The notes under the pieces: generated by a model
What the model was told of the DNA's origin: nothing
Databases searched by the model: none
Seen by the model: the letters and a program-made list of their open reading frames with translations, nothing else
Assembly (NCBI GenBank): GCA_902386555.1
Contig: CABMJJ010000007.1
Coordinates: 62,001 to 126,000 of the forward strand
DNA length: 64,000 nucleotides
Direction of reading: 5' to 3'
Origin: Candidatus Bilamarchaeum dharawalense
GTDB lineage: Archaea > Micrarchaeota > Micrarchaeia > Anstonellales > Bilamarchaeaceae
Shown here: positions 17,108 to 25,806 of the stretch, piece after piece
Position numbering within the stretch: position 1 is the stretch's first letter
Layout of the letters: every line of letters begins with the position of its first letter
Program-made: the position numbers and the translations under genes

Positions 17108-18055
17108 TTAGACACCTTCTGCAATTATGGTTTTTAACCTCTTTAAACTTTGTTCTGGTGTTTCTATGGTATTGAGTAGGTAAACCGGTGCTCTGGTGAA
17201 TAGCTCGCCAAAAAATTCAGTTCTTTGTTTTGTTTTAATTTTACTTCTTACCAACTGGTGAGGGTTGCAAAAATCATTCTTTTGCATAAATGAAAGCGCT
17301 TGGCTTTTTGAAAGTTTGGAGAGAACGGGTAGTTTTTTATCTCTAGTAAGAAGCACGGTCAATTTCAAAATCGAATCGGCTCTTATGCGATCAGATCCAA
17401 CCAATCTTTTTACATCAACAATTGCACGATCATTGTGATCCCTAATTGTACCATCTAATTTGCTCTTGTATTGTGGCCAGCTTTTTGCCAGATCACCACG
17501 AACGTAGGAATTCTTCTCAGATGAATAAACTAGAACTTCATTTGCTGCCAGTCTGACGAAAAACCAATCATCGGTAACAAAATTGGATTTTTTATCAAGA
17601 AGAAGACCGTAGGTTAATGTTGTTTTTCCACTTCCCGATGGACCGATTATTGCTAAACCTCTGCCACCAACATCAACAAAAGAACCGTGAACCGAGTATC
17701 TTCTATGTTCAGAAGTAAAATCTTCCATGAAATCTGCAACCAATGCAAGTGCAATGCTTTTTATCCAGCCATAGTAGCTGCACCCCACGATTATCACTGT
17801 TTTTGATAATGGTTCATATTTAACTGAAAAAGATTTTCCAGAAACTGAAAAAATTCTTGCATGGGGTCTAATCCAATCTGGCATTAATTCAAAATTGTCT
17901 TCCCACATGTCCTTGAACTGATGATTATCAGTAAAAAATTTCACACAGGTTCCATGAATCACTGCTTTTCTCTCGATTAGATTCTTGGAAACAAGTTTTG
18001 TCATGAGTTTGTCTTTCTCTTGAATAGAAATGATTTCCACCTTATAATTGGCCAT
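17108..18055 (-). CDS. HPr kinase-like P-loop protein
   Basis: 315 residues. The C-terminal half has the P-loop GPSGSGKTTLTYGL, preceded by HGSFVDVGGRGLAI and followed by FVTDDWFFV, the arrangement of HprK-type ATPases found in many nucleotide-binding enzymes. The N-terminal ~120 residues are unassigned. Archaea lack the HPr sugar system, so a true HPr kinase is unlikely. It is the first gene of the AguB/Yip1/AguA run and could regulate it or modify another small molecule. Confidence 0.7.
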   Translation of the reverse strand: MANYKVEIISIQEKDKLMTKLVSKNLIERKAVIHGTCVKFFTDNHQFKDMWEDNFELMPDWIRPHARIFSVSGKSFSVKYEPLSKTVIIVGCSYYGWIKSIALALVADFMEDFTSEHRRYSVHGSFVDVGGRGLAIIGPSGSGKTTLTYGLLLDKKSNFVTDDWFFVRLAANEVLVYSSEKNSYVRGDLAKSWPQYKSKLDGTIRDHNDRAIVDVKRLVGSDRIRADSILKLTVLLTRDKKLPVLSKLSKSQALSFMQKNDFCNPHQLVRSKIKTKQRTEFFGELFTRAPVYLLNTIETPEQSLKRLKTIIAEGV

Positions 18056-18135
18056 GGCATGAAATCAGAGCTTAGTTTAATTAAATTTTTCATTCGTATC
18101 AGCCATTTTAAACCTTTCTTGATAACAAATAAACG

Positions 18136-19020
18136 ATGGATGGGAGACGGCAACTTAGAAAAGATCAGGTTGAATTACCCAGACCAATAGCTGAACTACT
18201 CAAAGGAAAGGTTTCGGTTGGAAGATTATTTGAGCTGGTCAATGAATTTGCTGTAGAGAAAAGAAAAAGAGATCTTGTTATTGAAAGAGCTCAGGTTGCC
18301 ATTAAACAAGTCTATGATGGTTTTACACCTGAAGAAAGAGTGCGATTTTTTGCAATGCTCTATGATCAGTTTTCTGATAGATATGATGAGCATATGGGTA
18401 TTGAGACTCGACACTATCAAGCCATAGAGGCAGTAATGCAATATGCTGCACCATTTTTGAGAATGCCAATGGTGGATTTGACTGCTGGAACCGGCGAACC
18501 AATGAAATATGCAATGGGGATCATTGAGAGAAGCGAGAGGAAACGGGAACTAAAAATTGTTGAGCCTTTGATGGCACCAGTGCAGGATTCTGATGAAGTT
18601 GCTATTAATGAAATATCAGAAAGGATGTTGGCAAAGGCTTGGGCAAAGTTAGGAAAGAAAGTTGCACATTTGAATGGAAGTGCCTATGATTTTTCATTGA
18701 AAGGATTTAGGACTGTTCTATGTTCTCAGACGTTCCATTTGATTAAGGATGAGGATAAACCTCGTTTGGTTCGGGCTATTCATCATGCATTAGTTCCAGG
18801 TGGAGTTGCGGTTGTAATGGAAGAAGATCCATTTAGAATTTCTCCAACTGCACCCATTGAAAGTGTGGCTTTATTTATTCGAGCGATTGCGATGCCAGTA
18901 TCGCCTCAGCATTTAATTGGTTATTTTACTGCAAATGGTTTTACCAAACTGCAAGAAAGAGCAGTAGCTCCAATAGACGAATTTCATTCAATGAGATTGC
19001 ATCTATTTGAGAAAAGATAA
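18136..19020 (+). CDS. Class I SAM-dependent methyltransferase-like protein
   Basis: 294 residues. Residues ~110-240 form a Rossmann methyltransferase core: motif I VDLTAGTGEP, an acidic strand KIVEP, then FRTVLCSQTFHL (motif IV region) and ALVPGGVAVVMEED. The first ~100 residues are helical. It resembles the protein at 24301 in motif order (AGTGEP vs VGTGLV; CSQTFHLI vs LSQTLPFI), so the two are paralogues. Substrate unknown. Divergent from the polyamine operon. Confidence 0.75.
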   Translation: MDGRRQLRKDQVELPRPIAELLKGKVSVGRLFELVNEFAVEKRKRDLVIERAQVAIKQVYDGFTPEERVRFFAMLYDQFSDRYDEHMGIETRHYQAIEAVMQYAAPFLRMPMVDLTAGTGEPMKYAMGIIERSERKRELKIVEPLMAPVQDSDEVAINEISERMLAKAWAKLGKKVAHLNGSAYDFSLKGFRTVLCSQTFHLIKDEDKPRLVRAIHHALVPGGVAVVMEEDPFRISPTAPIESVALFIRAIAMPVSPQHLIGYFTANGFTKLQERAVAPIDEFHSMRLHLFEKR

Positions 19021-19139
19021 ATTTGGATTTATGATGGAGTCAATGATAATAAAGCAGCCTTTATTGGCCGTATATATTCTTTGCGTTCTAAGAAAAGAGA
19101 AGTTATGGCCATAAGTTACTGCGATGATACAAAGGTAAA

Positions 19140-19811
19140 TCAGCCACAAAAATCTGCAACTATGATTATTTGATTCCACGTATCATCAACATCCGGATCA
19201 CATATCTGGATATTAGAATCTGTATCATGATAGCATGAATATGCCGATCCCTTCCCAATTCCAATACCTACCTTCTTAGAGTTAGTATCTAATATTGGGT
19301 ATTTATGACCAGAAGAACTGTTCATCCAGCCAGTTACTATCTCTTTTGCAAAAGTCTCACTAATTGATGGTCCAGTGTAACGATAGCGGGCAAGATTCTC
19401 ATAACTTGGGCTCTGACACTTAGATCCAGACTGCTCTAGTCTATCCCATGCGTGACCATTCTCTAGATCTATATGGCCATAGTATCTAAGATCGACCATT
19501 TCCTGAGCATATGACTGCGATACGGGGGTTATGCGAGGATCTAAGCTTAACGGAGCAAGCCCGTATTTTAATCGTTCATTATTCAACTCACTAAGGATAG
19601 CTAATTGAGTATCGGGTACACTACTAGTACTACTTTTTTGGGACATTGAATAGTCAATTTGTTGTTCTATTTGCTGATCTTGAGAGGGGGGTTTCTGGTC
19701 TAAAATCTGCCAATTAGCTGTAAGCTGCCAAAATGGCCAAATAAAAATATACACAGCGACTATTAGTGATACCAATATAAACAAACGAGTTAGATTTGAA
19801 TCGTCATTCAT
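19140..19811 (-). CDS. Membrane-anchored CAP (SCP/PR1) domain protein
   Basis: One N-terminal membrane helix (FILVSLIVAVYIFIWPFW) and a Ser/Gln-rich linker lead to a CAP domain from about residue 70. The markers are LNNERLKYGLAPLSLDP, SQSYAQEMVDLRYYGHID, then YENLARY and GWMNSSSGHKYPIL, giving the two His and Glu positions of the CAP cavity. Extracellular; family functions vary. Its ATG overlaps the stop of the upstream coiled-coil membrane protein (TAATG). Confidence 0.82.
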   Translation of the reverse strand: MNDDSNLTRLFILVSLIVAVYIFIWPFWQLTANWQILDQKPPSQDQQIEQQIDYSMSQKSSTSSVPDTQLAILSELNNERLKYGLAPLSLDPRITPVSQSYAQEMVDLRYYGHIDLENGHAWDRLEQSGSKCQSPSYENLARYRYTGPSISETFAKEIVTGWMNSSSGHKYPILDTNSKKVGIGIGKGSAYSCYHDTDSNIQICDPDVDDTWNQIIIVADFCG

Positions 19812-20314
19812 TACATATTACCTACGAGCCTTCGCCCATATCGTTTTCCAATATGATAACACTCTACGAGTATTATCATAATGATAAGTGCAAAACCACC
19901 AGACATTAAGATTGATGCTAGAGGAGAGCAAGGGTTGATACCACATACGGTCTCTTTAACAACGGGATTTATATCAATTGCAAGGAGTACAACGGTTAAC
20001 GCCGCCATGAGAACACTTAATTTTTCCATAGCAACGCTGGATCTATCCATACTCTCTAATATTGAATAAGATTCAGATGATGTTTTATTAAGTGCTTCGA
20101 GTTCTTTTCTGAGGTTTTGGACATGATTTTTTGTTACTTCAAGCGAAGCGGATGTGAGTTTATTTTGTTCTATTATTAGTGTATTCATATTCGAAAGTTT
20201 TTGATTTAGTTCACCTATTTTCTGGCCTAATTTATCAAAAGTCTGATTTGTTTCAAATTTCTGGAGAACATCTATAAGCGTTAATAGGTCCTGCGCACCA
20301 TTTGATTTTGCCAT
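19811..20314 (-). CDS. Coiled-coil membrane protein
   Basis: 167 residues. The N-terminal ~95 residues form a long amphipathic coiled coil (repeated leucines in LGQKIGELNQKLSNMNTLI and following). Two hydrophobic segments follow around ALTVVLLAID and SGGFALIIMIILVECYHIG, and the C-terminus is basic. Translationally coupled to the CAP-domain gene. Together they may form an envelope assembly; no family recognised. Confidence 0.65.
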   Translation of the reverse strand: MAKSNGAQDLLTLIDVLQKFETNQTFDKLGQKIGELNQKLSNMNTLIIEQNKLTSASLEVTKNHVQNLRKELEALNKTSSESYSILESMDRSSVAMEKLSVLMAALTVVLLAIDINPVVKETVCGINPCSPLASILMSGGFALIIMIILVECYHIGKRYGRRLVGNM

Positions 20315-20425
20315 GTAGATAGTATATACCGCATAGAATTATCAAACTATTTTCCTCGAAACTCTCATTTTCTCAGAATATCAATAGGAATTCACCTAGG
20401 GGGGAAGGTTCATGATTCCTTAGAA

Positions 20426-20902
20426 CTAAATTTTCAAATCTTCTTTAAGTGGATTATACTCATAGGGCTCTCTGTAGGTATCAACAATCAAATGCGTGGT
20501 CGTTTTCTTCACAACCTTAGTTGCTTGGAATTTTCTCATTAAATTTCCAAGGTGCAATTCGTTCTTCACCCGTGCAATTATCAAAACATCATGCTCGCCA
20601 GTTATCAACAAAAATGAAACAACTTCTGGCATTTTAGCCAATGGCCGCAAAGCATCCTCCCAGCTTTTTGTCATATCAACGTCTAAAAACATCAGAGCCT
20701 GCATTCTTTTGTCGATTTTAGTAAAATCAACAACAGCAGTGTATTTCATCAATATTTTGGCTTGCTCGAGCTTTTTCAATCTCTGCAAAAGAGTATTGGG
20801 ATGAATTCGAAAACTTCGAGAGAGTTGTTTTAATTGGGTTTTGGAATTTTCAATTAGAACTGATAAAATTTTCCTATCCAACTCATCAGTAGTTTCTTTC
20901 AT
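20426..20902 (-). CDS. Lrp/AsnC family transcriptional regulator
   Basis: 158 residues: N-terminal winged helix-turn-helix (LDRKILSVLIENSKTQLKQL with recognition region RIHPNTLLQRLKKLE) and a C-terminal RAM ligand-binding domain (GEHDVLIIARVKNELHLGN). The recognition stretch HPNTLLQR is shared with the regulator at 25803, so they are close paralogues. Divergent from the UbiA gene. Confidence 0.9.
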   Translation of the reverse strand: MKETTDELDRKILSVLIENSKTQLKQLSRSFRIHPNTLLQRLKKLEQAKILMKYTAVVDFTKIDKRMQALMFLDVDMTKSWEDALRPLAKMPEVVSFLLITGEHDVLIIARVKNELHLGNLMRKFQATKVVKKTTTHLIVDTYREPYEYNPLKEDLKI

Positions 20903-21021
20903 AAAATACTTTTACACAGAAAATATTATAAAAAAGTGTGGTTAACCCTAATATTCGAATAGTAAAAATGTGGTAAAGCAAAAACAGAATAGAATTTTAA
21001 ATTAGAAAGAGAAAATGCACC

Positions 21022-21864
21022 ATGTTCCTTGTTGAATTGGCAAAACTTACGCGCTTTGAACACGCACTAATGCTTGCATTTGCTGTTTTTATCGCCGAAA
21101 CAATTGTATTTGGGTCAATACCAATTTTTACGCCAGTAATTATTCTTTCGTTGTTAATCCCAATCCTAAGCGAGATGGGATCGTTTGCCCTGAATGATTA
21201 TTTTGATATTGAAACTGATAGGAAAAACAAGAAAAAAGACAGGCCGTTGGTTAATGGGAAAATTTCACCAAAATTTGCATTGCTCTTTTCAATAATATGT
21301 CTGATCGGATCAACAGCATACGCATTTATCATTAGCAACACGATTTTCGCAATTGTTTTGATATTTAATTTGGCAGCCATACTCTATAATTGGAAAATGA
21401 AGGATCTTCCATTGGTTGGAAATATTTATATCGCATTAACCATGGCACTGCCATTTATCTTTGGGAATTTTGTCGTTTCAAACTCACTAACCACCATGGC
21501 CATAGTTTTAGCGTTGCTTGGTTTTGTGGCAGGTTTAGCCAGAGAGATAATAAAATCAGTTCAGGATATGGAAGGAGATAGAAAAGCAAGAGGATCGAAA
21601 ACCTTACCTATTGTTATTGGAAAAAAGCCGGCCATGGCCATTGCAATAATACTATATTTACTATTTATACCATTAAGCGCAGCTCCATTTCTCTTTGGAT
21701 TGAAATTCAATTTAATAGCTGCCAGTCTGATCGTACTAGCGGACATAATCATAGTATTTATCTGTTACAAAACAACAAACAATAAACTGAAATTTGCAAG
21801 AGATATGAGTTTGGTGTCGTTTTTACTGGGAATGTCTGGTCTATTTTTGGCTTCAATACTGTAA
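21022..21864 (+). CDS. UbiA prenyltransferase, likely DGGGP synthase
   Basis: Integral membrane prenyltransferase with about eight or nine helices. The first aspartate motif NDYFDIETDRKNKKKDRPL and the second DMEGDRKARGSKTLP match archaeal digeranylgeranylglyceryl phosphate synthase, which adds the second geranylgeranyl chain to the ether-lipid backbone. 280 residues. It fits with isopentenyl phosphate kinase in this window as lipid biosynthesis. Other UbiA roles (quinone, heme) cannot be excluded by motif alone. Confidence 0.87.
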   Translation: MFLVELAKLTRFEHALMLAFAVFIAETIVFGSIPIFTPVIILSLLIPILSEMGSFALNDYFDIETDRKNKKKDRPLVNGKISPKFALLFSIICLIGSTAYAFIISNTIFAIVLIFNLAAILYNWKMKDLPLVGNIYIALTMALPFIFGNFVVSNSLTTMAIVLALLGFVAGLAREIIKSVQDMEGDRKARGSKTLPIVIGKKPAMAIAIILYLLFIPLSAAPFLFGLKFNLIAASLIVLADIIIVFICYKTTNNKLKFARDMSLVSFLLGMSGLFLASIL

Positions 21865-21948
21865 AAACACGTACAATTGACGAAGGCCTAACGGTGGCTT
21901 TTAAAACCTAACTGCAGTGTAAATGGTCAAATTCGAGGTGATAGTAAA

Positions 21949-22335
21949 ATGGCAAAAGAAAATAAAATGAACTACGGGCAATACGCATTCCTTGGTGGAT
22001 TTGCAATTGCTGTAATTCTCGGCCTTGCCTCAAACATGCTCGGTACTGCATTGCCTTTGGCACTTGCTGTAATGGGTTTGTTGGGTATAATTGTAGGGCT
22101 AATGAATGTAGGTGACAAAGAAGTTATGCCATTCCTCGTTGCGACCGTCGCTCTCCTCATGGTTATAGGTTCTATTAATCAGATTGTAGCTAATATGAAC
22201 ACCATAACCGGTGGAATTGTAGGTCCAGTGGGGATTTTCATTGCAAACTTCTTGAGTGCATTGTCTGCATTTGTTGCACCAGCAGCATTTGTTGTTGCAA
22301 TTAAACAGATATATGACCTTGCAAAACCAGGTTAA
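21949..22335 (+). CDS. Small four-helix membrane protein
   Basis: 128 residues, almost entirely hydrophobic after a short polar N-terminus, with about four transmembrane helices rich in Gly and Ala. A clear GAGGTGA precedes the ATG. It stands alone between UbiA and the L18e operon. I do not recognise the family. Confidence 0.65.
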   Translation: MAKENKMNYGQYAFLGGFAIAVILGLASNMLGTALPLALAVMGLLGIIVGLMNVGDKEVMPFLVATVALLMVIGSINQIVANMNTITGGIVGPVGIFIANFLSALSAFVAPAAFVVAIKQIYDLAKPG

Positions 22336-22393
22336 TTTTTTATTTATTTTCTCTTTTTTCCATTATAATTAGCATTTTAAATGTTGCCTAACG

Positions 22394-22401
22394 TTATAAT
22401 A
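22394..22401 (+). promoter_or_regulatory. TATA box of L18e-L13-S9-RpoN operon
   Basis: TTATAATA lies about 27 bases before the hairpin that would begin the leader, and 73 bases before the L18e ATG. Confidence 0.5.
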
Positions 22402-22420
22402 ACGCTTATTTAGGTAGAGT

Positions 22421-22453
22421 CCCTGCTGCAACATGATAGATATTGCGTCAGGG
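22421..22453 (+). promoter_or_regulatory. Leader hairpin before L18e
   Basis: CCCTG/CAGGG and the inner GCAA/TTGC form a two-part stem at the start of the predicted leader. A GCCTCAGG stretch and the GGTGG ribosome-binding site follow. It could be a site for ribosomal-protein autoregulation; that is inference from position only. Confidence 0.4.
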
Positions 22454-22473
22454 GCGAGCCTCAGGTGGCGTAT

Positions 22474-22821
22474 ATGAAACATGAAAAGGACAATCAGCTT
22501 CTTAGATCTCTGATAGGAGATTTATTGAAGACGGAAAAACCGCTTTGGATAAAGGTAGCCTATGAGCTTTCCAAACCAAGGCGAAAGAGGATAGAAGTGA
22601 ATCTAAGCAAGATAGATGCATTTGCAAATGATGACGAAACAATACTAGTCCCGGGTAAGGTACTTGGTTCTGGCAATGTTTCAAAGAAAGTCACTGTTGC
22701 AGCATTTTCCTTCAGTGAAAGTGCAAAGCAGCTTATCAGCATGGCTGGCGGAAAGGCAATGACCATTGAAAGCCTGAGAAAAACCAATCCAGAAGGGAAA
22801 GGTGTCACAATCATAAAGTGA
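22474..22821 (+). CDS. rpl18e: Ribosomal protein L18e
   Basis: Archaeal/eukaryotic large-subunit protein related to L15. Residues around RRKRIEVNLSKIDAFANDDETILVPGKVLGSGNVSKK match the family, and it ends normally with KGVTII. The track start is GTG 22465; ATG 22474 is better because GGTGG lies 6 bases before it. First gene of the conserved L18e-L13-S9-RpoN cluster. Confidence 0.94.
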   Translation: MKHEKDNQLLRSLIGDLLKTEKPLWIKVAYELSKPRRKRIEVNLSKIDAFANDDETILVPGKVLGSGNVSKKVTVAAFSFSESAKQLISMAGGKAMTIESLRKTNPEGKGVTIIK

Positions 22822-22831
22822 GTTGATATTC

Positions 22832-23248
22832 ATGCAAGTTATTAACGGGGAAAACATGATTTTTGGAAGGCTTGCAAGCCAGATTGCAAAAAGGCTTATT
22901 AAGGGTGAAGAAGTCCACCTGATAAATGCTGAAAAATTAGTAATAGTCGGCAATCCAGAACAGATCACACAAAGATATTTAACAAAAAGAGGAATTAGAC
23001 ATAAAGGTACTCCAGAACGATCTCCAGTTTGGCCAAAGGTTCCTCACCTTCTTGTAAAAAGAATGGTAAGGGGAATGCTTCCAATGAAAAGTTCACGTGG
23101 CAAAACTGCGTTGGGAAAATTGAGAGTGCATACTGGAAATCCGAAAAGACTTGAAGTGAACACCAACATAGAAAATGCAACATTTGATGGTGTATCCAAG
23201 CATGTTACGATCTACGAGATCTGCAAGAGCATAGGTTACTCAGGTTGA
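22832..23248 (+). CDS. rpl13: Ribosomal protein L13
   Basis: Large-subunit protein. Its core reads INGENMIFGRLASQIAKRL, then LVKRMVRGMLPMKSSRGK, the universal L13 signature, with the YEICKSIGY end typical of archaea. The track start is TTG 22823; I use ATG 22832. About 138 residues. Follows L18e closely in the standard archaeal order. Confidence 0.95.
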   Translation: MQVINGENMIFGRLASQIAKRLIKGEEVHLINAEKLVIVGNPEQITQRYLTKRGIRHKGTPERSPVWPKVPHLLVKRMVRGMLPMKSSRGKTALGKLRVHTGNPKRLEVNTNIENATFDGVSKHVTIYEICKSIGYSG

Positions 23249-23252
23249 TATC

Positions 23253-23888
23253 ATGGTTAAAGAAGAAAAAGAAAAGAAAAAAGCGGTAAAGCCAAAGAAA
23301 GTTAAGGAAGAGACAAAACCAGAAGAAAAACAAGAACCCAAACCAGTTGAAACACATAAACACGAGGAAAAACATGAACACAAAGAGTCAGTTCACGAAG
23401 TGAAACATGTTGAACACAAGCCAGAACACCATGAAGTAAAACCAGAACCAAAACCAAGAAAGAGAAAAGCAGCTGCAAAGAAACCATCCAAGAAAGTTAT
23501 GACTGCAAGAGGAAAGAGAAAGGAAAGTGTTGCTCGCGCAACCATAACCGAAGGTAAGGGTGTGATAAGAGTAAACAGCCGCAACATAACTTCGATTAAC
23601 AATTCATACGTTAGAGAAATAATCAAAGAACCATTGAGATATGTTGGACCAGAAGCAAACAACATTGACATTGCAGTTAACGTGAATGGCGGTGGAATAA
23701 TGGGCCAGGCACAGGCTGCAAGAACAGCAATAGCAAATGCACTGGTTGCCTATTTTGATGGTATGAACCTCAAGGAAAAATTCATTTCCATTGACCGTTC
23801 ATTGGTGATTGAAGACACCAGACGTGTTGAACCGAAGAAGTTCAGAGGACCGAAGGCAAGAGCCAGGTTCCAGAAATCCTACAGGTGA
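23253..23888 (+). CDS. rps9: Ribosomal protein S9 with long charged N-terminal extension
   Basis: The C-terminal ~130 residues are a normal S9: ARGKRKESVARATITEGKGVIRVN, GGGIMGQAQAARTAIANALV, and the end KKFRGPKARARFQKSYR, whose tail reaches the P site. The first ~80 residues are an unusual low-complexity extension of Lys, Glu, His and Pro (EKHEHKES, EHKPEHHEVKPEPKP). Such tails are absent from most archaeal S9 proteins and the His clusters could bind metal. ATG follows L13 by 4 bases. Confidence 0.95.
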   Translation: MVKEEKEKKKAVKPKKVKEETKPEEKQEPKPVETHKHEEKHEHKESVHEVKHVEHKPEHHEVKPEPKPRKRKAAAKKPSKKVMTARGKRKESVARATITEGKGVIRVNSRNITSINNSYVREIIKEPLRYVGPEANNIDIAVNVNGGGIMGQAQAARTAIANALVAYFDGMNLKEKFISIDRSLVIEDTRRVEPKKFRGPKARARFQKSYR

Positions 23889-23902
23889 TTTTGATTTGTT
23901 TC

Positions 23903-23959
23903 GGGGGTATATCCCCCAAACCCCCTGAAAATAGGGGTTTCAAAGGGGCTTCCCCTTTG
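23903..23959. repeat. Three GC-rich hairpins between S9 and RpoN
   Basis: Three perfect inverted repeats stand in a row: GGGGG-TATAT-CCCCC, AAACCCCC...GGGGTTT and CAAAGGGG-CTT-CCCCTTTG. The last abuts the RpoN ribosome-binding site (GAGGTG), so it could modulate RpoN translation or mark processing of the mRNA. It resembles the hairpin arrays elsewhere in the window. Confidence 0.65.
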
Positions 23960-23970
23960 AGGTGAAAAAA

Positions 23971-24165
23971 ATGGAATTTCCAGTAAGATGTTTTACCTGT
24001 GGTTCAGTCATAGGACACTTGTATGAACCATACAAGGCGTCTGTTGCTGATAAAAAACCAGAGGCAACGCTTGATGAATTAGGCGTGGATAGATATTGTT
24101 GTAGACGAATGTTCATGTCCCATGTGGACATAGTTCCAAACGTCCTTCGATATCCGCGTGTTTAA
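23971..24165 (+). CDS. rpoN: RNA polymerase subunit N
   Basis: Small zinc-binding RNA polymerase subunit, homologue of eukaryotic Rpb10. The invariant FPVRCFTCG and YCCRRMFMSHVD supply the CX2C...CC zinc site, and it has the normal 64-residue length. I use ATG 23971, which lies 8 bases after GAGGTG, not the track GTG. RpoK, which usually follows, is absent; a methyltransferase-like gene lies next and S2 is 2.7 kb away. Confidence 0.95.
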   Translation: MEFPVRCFTCGSVIGHLYEPYKASVADKKPEATLDELGVDRYCCRRMFMSHVDIVPNVLRYPRV

Positions 24166-24208
24166 TTTTTTTTATTTACGTCATTTGACATAAATTGAAA
24201 CAATGGTT

Positions 24209-24216
24209 TTTAAATA
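24209..24216 (+). promoter_or_regulatory. TATA box for the 24301 gene
   Basis: TTTTTAAATAG sits here, about 85 bases before the ATG. A palindromic stretch around TATGCTATATAACTATGC lies just downstream. Confidence 0.35.
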
Positions 24217-24300
24217 GTTGTATGCTATATAACTATGCAAACAAGGCGTAGTTATTAACATAGATGGGATGGAGATTGCTTACAATAGATAGGGGTATGA

Positions 24301-25806
24301 ATGGCTGTTGGAGGTATGGGAGTGGCGGGAAACGGACAAGGTCGTGATTTCAAAGGACCTACAAGATCAGATGGACCGCCGCGTATCCAAGTTGCGACTG
24401 TAACTGATATGCAAGCAGCAGTTAGAGACTACCAAGAGGACAAAGCATTGCGTTTAAGAGAACTTGCCAAAGGTCATGATCCAAAACTATTTGCACAAAC
24501 CTATGCAACCGTCAGCGCAGCAGGATTATTTGATGACTGGGTTGGAAGAGGTTACAGCAGCCACATGCGCATAACTGGCCATGATAGTGCAGTGGTAAAT
24601 CTTATTAATCAGGCATTGATGCTTCATCGACTTAGACTAGGTAATTCGGGCAGACCAATTTTCGGTAAAAATATACTGGAGATGTCAGTAGGAACCGGAT
24701 TAGTAATTGATGCAATTTTGGCTGGAATGACTCCGGATGAACGTAGGCGAATAAGATTTACAGGTAATGATCTATCAGTTGGAATGCAGGATGAAGCCAG
24801 GACTGTATTGGGTGAAAGATGCAATATCCAGTATACCCAGCAGGACATTAGAGCCATGACATTTGAAAGGAGAAAATTCCAAACTGCGATTCTATCCCAA
24901 ACGCTTCCGTTTATTACTGATCCTGAACTTTTGTATATTGAGAATACCACAGGGGGAGAAAGAAGTGAGCACAGGGCTGCAAAATTAGCAGTAATCAAAA
25001 AAGTATCTCAAATACTAAAACAATATGGTATTTTCCTAATGATTGATGAATGGCCAACCGTATTAACGAGAAGGGCAGCTGATCCAGTTGCACCTGATAT
25101 TGTTGAACGTTTTGGAGAAATATTCAGACCAATTACCGATCGTGGGACCTTTAGAGATAGAATCATGAATAATGGTCCTGCCTTACCAAGCATGCGCTTC
25201 CTGGCAGAGCTTAAAGCTAGGATAGACAAGGAACACTCCATGTACCTATTCATTTACTTTAATGATCCAGATAAGGTGGATCATAGAGATGAAAAACTAT
25301 CAGATACTGAACCACACCGACAACTTAGGGATAATGCTGTGGAAAGATTAATTCAGGCATTCAAGCTCATTGACATGCCATTTAGAGACCATCACCAACC
25401 GATAAATGGTGAAAGTGCAACCTGGGCAGAATTGGCACCCATGGGTGAAGGACCAGTATATGATTCAAGAGAGGCAAAGATTGTAGATGGTGTGCCCCAG
25501 TTCCCGAGAAATGGTAAATATAACACAGTAATTATTGCAGAAGATATGCACGTGATGGATTGTAAAACAAGATTGCGCTTTGTTAAAGAAGCAGTGGACA
25601 ACCTGAATGTTGGTGGAACACTGTTGATCGTTGACGAATGGAGCGTACCAGCAAATAGACCACACCCAGTTGGCAAGAAGCAGATGAGAGATGAAGCACT
25701 GGAATTGGTAAGGGAAAGATTGGTGTTTGAAGGTGCTCTAAGAGAATCAATAAAAGAAGGGTATAACAGTGCCATGTATGGTTATGCCTATAGAAAACGA
25801 TTCTAG
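24301..25806 (+). CDS. Methyltransferase-like protein with internal duplication
   Basis: 501 residues. After a ~100-residue helical start, a methyltransferase core shows motif I ILEMSVGTGLVIDAIL, then the FTGNDLS strand, FQTAILSQTLPF and a late QILKQYGIFLMIDEWPT. A second, similar C-terminal part appears near residues 390-450: YNTVIIAEDMHVMD then NLNVGGTLLIVDEWSVP. It has no obvious glycine-rich SAM motif. It looks like a tandem duplication with a degenerate second copy. Paralogue of the 18136 protein. It interrupts the usual RpoN-S2 neighbourhood. AGGGG precedes the ATG. Confidence 0.7.
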   Translation: MAVGGMGVAGNGQGRDFKGPTRSDGPPRIQVATVTDMQAAVRDYQEDKALRLRELAKGHDPKLFAQTYATVSAAGLFDDWVGRGYSSHMRITGHDSAVVNLINQALMLHRLRLGNSGRPIFGKNILEMSVGTGLVIDAILAGMTPDERRRIRFTGNDLSVGMQDEARTVLGERCNIQYTQQDIRAMTFERRKFQTAILSQTLPFITDPELLYIENTTGGERSEHRAAKLAVIKKVSQILKQYGIFLMIDEWPTVLTRRAADPVAPDIVERFGEIFRPITDRGTFRDRIMNNGPALPSMRFLAELKARIDKEHSMYLFIYFNDPDKVDHRDEKLSDTEPHRQLRDNAVERLIQAFKLIDMPFRDHHQPINGESATWAELAPMGEGPVYDSREAKIVDGVPQFPRNGKYNTVIIAEDMHVMDCKTRLRFVKEAVDNLNVGGTLLIVDEWSVPANRPHPVGKKQMRDEALELVRERLVFEGALRESIKEGYNSAMYGYAYRKRF

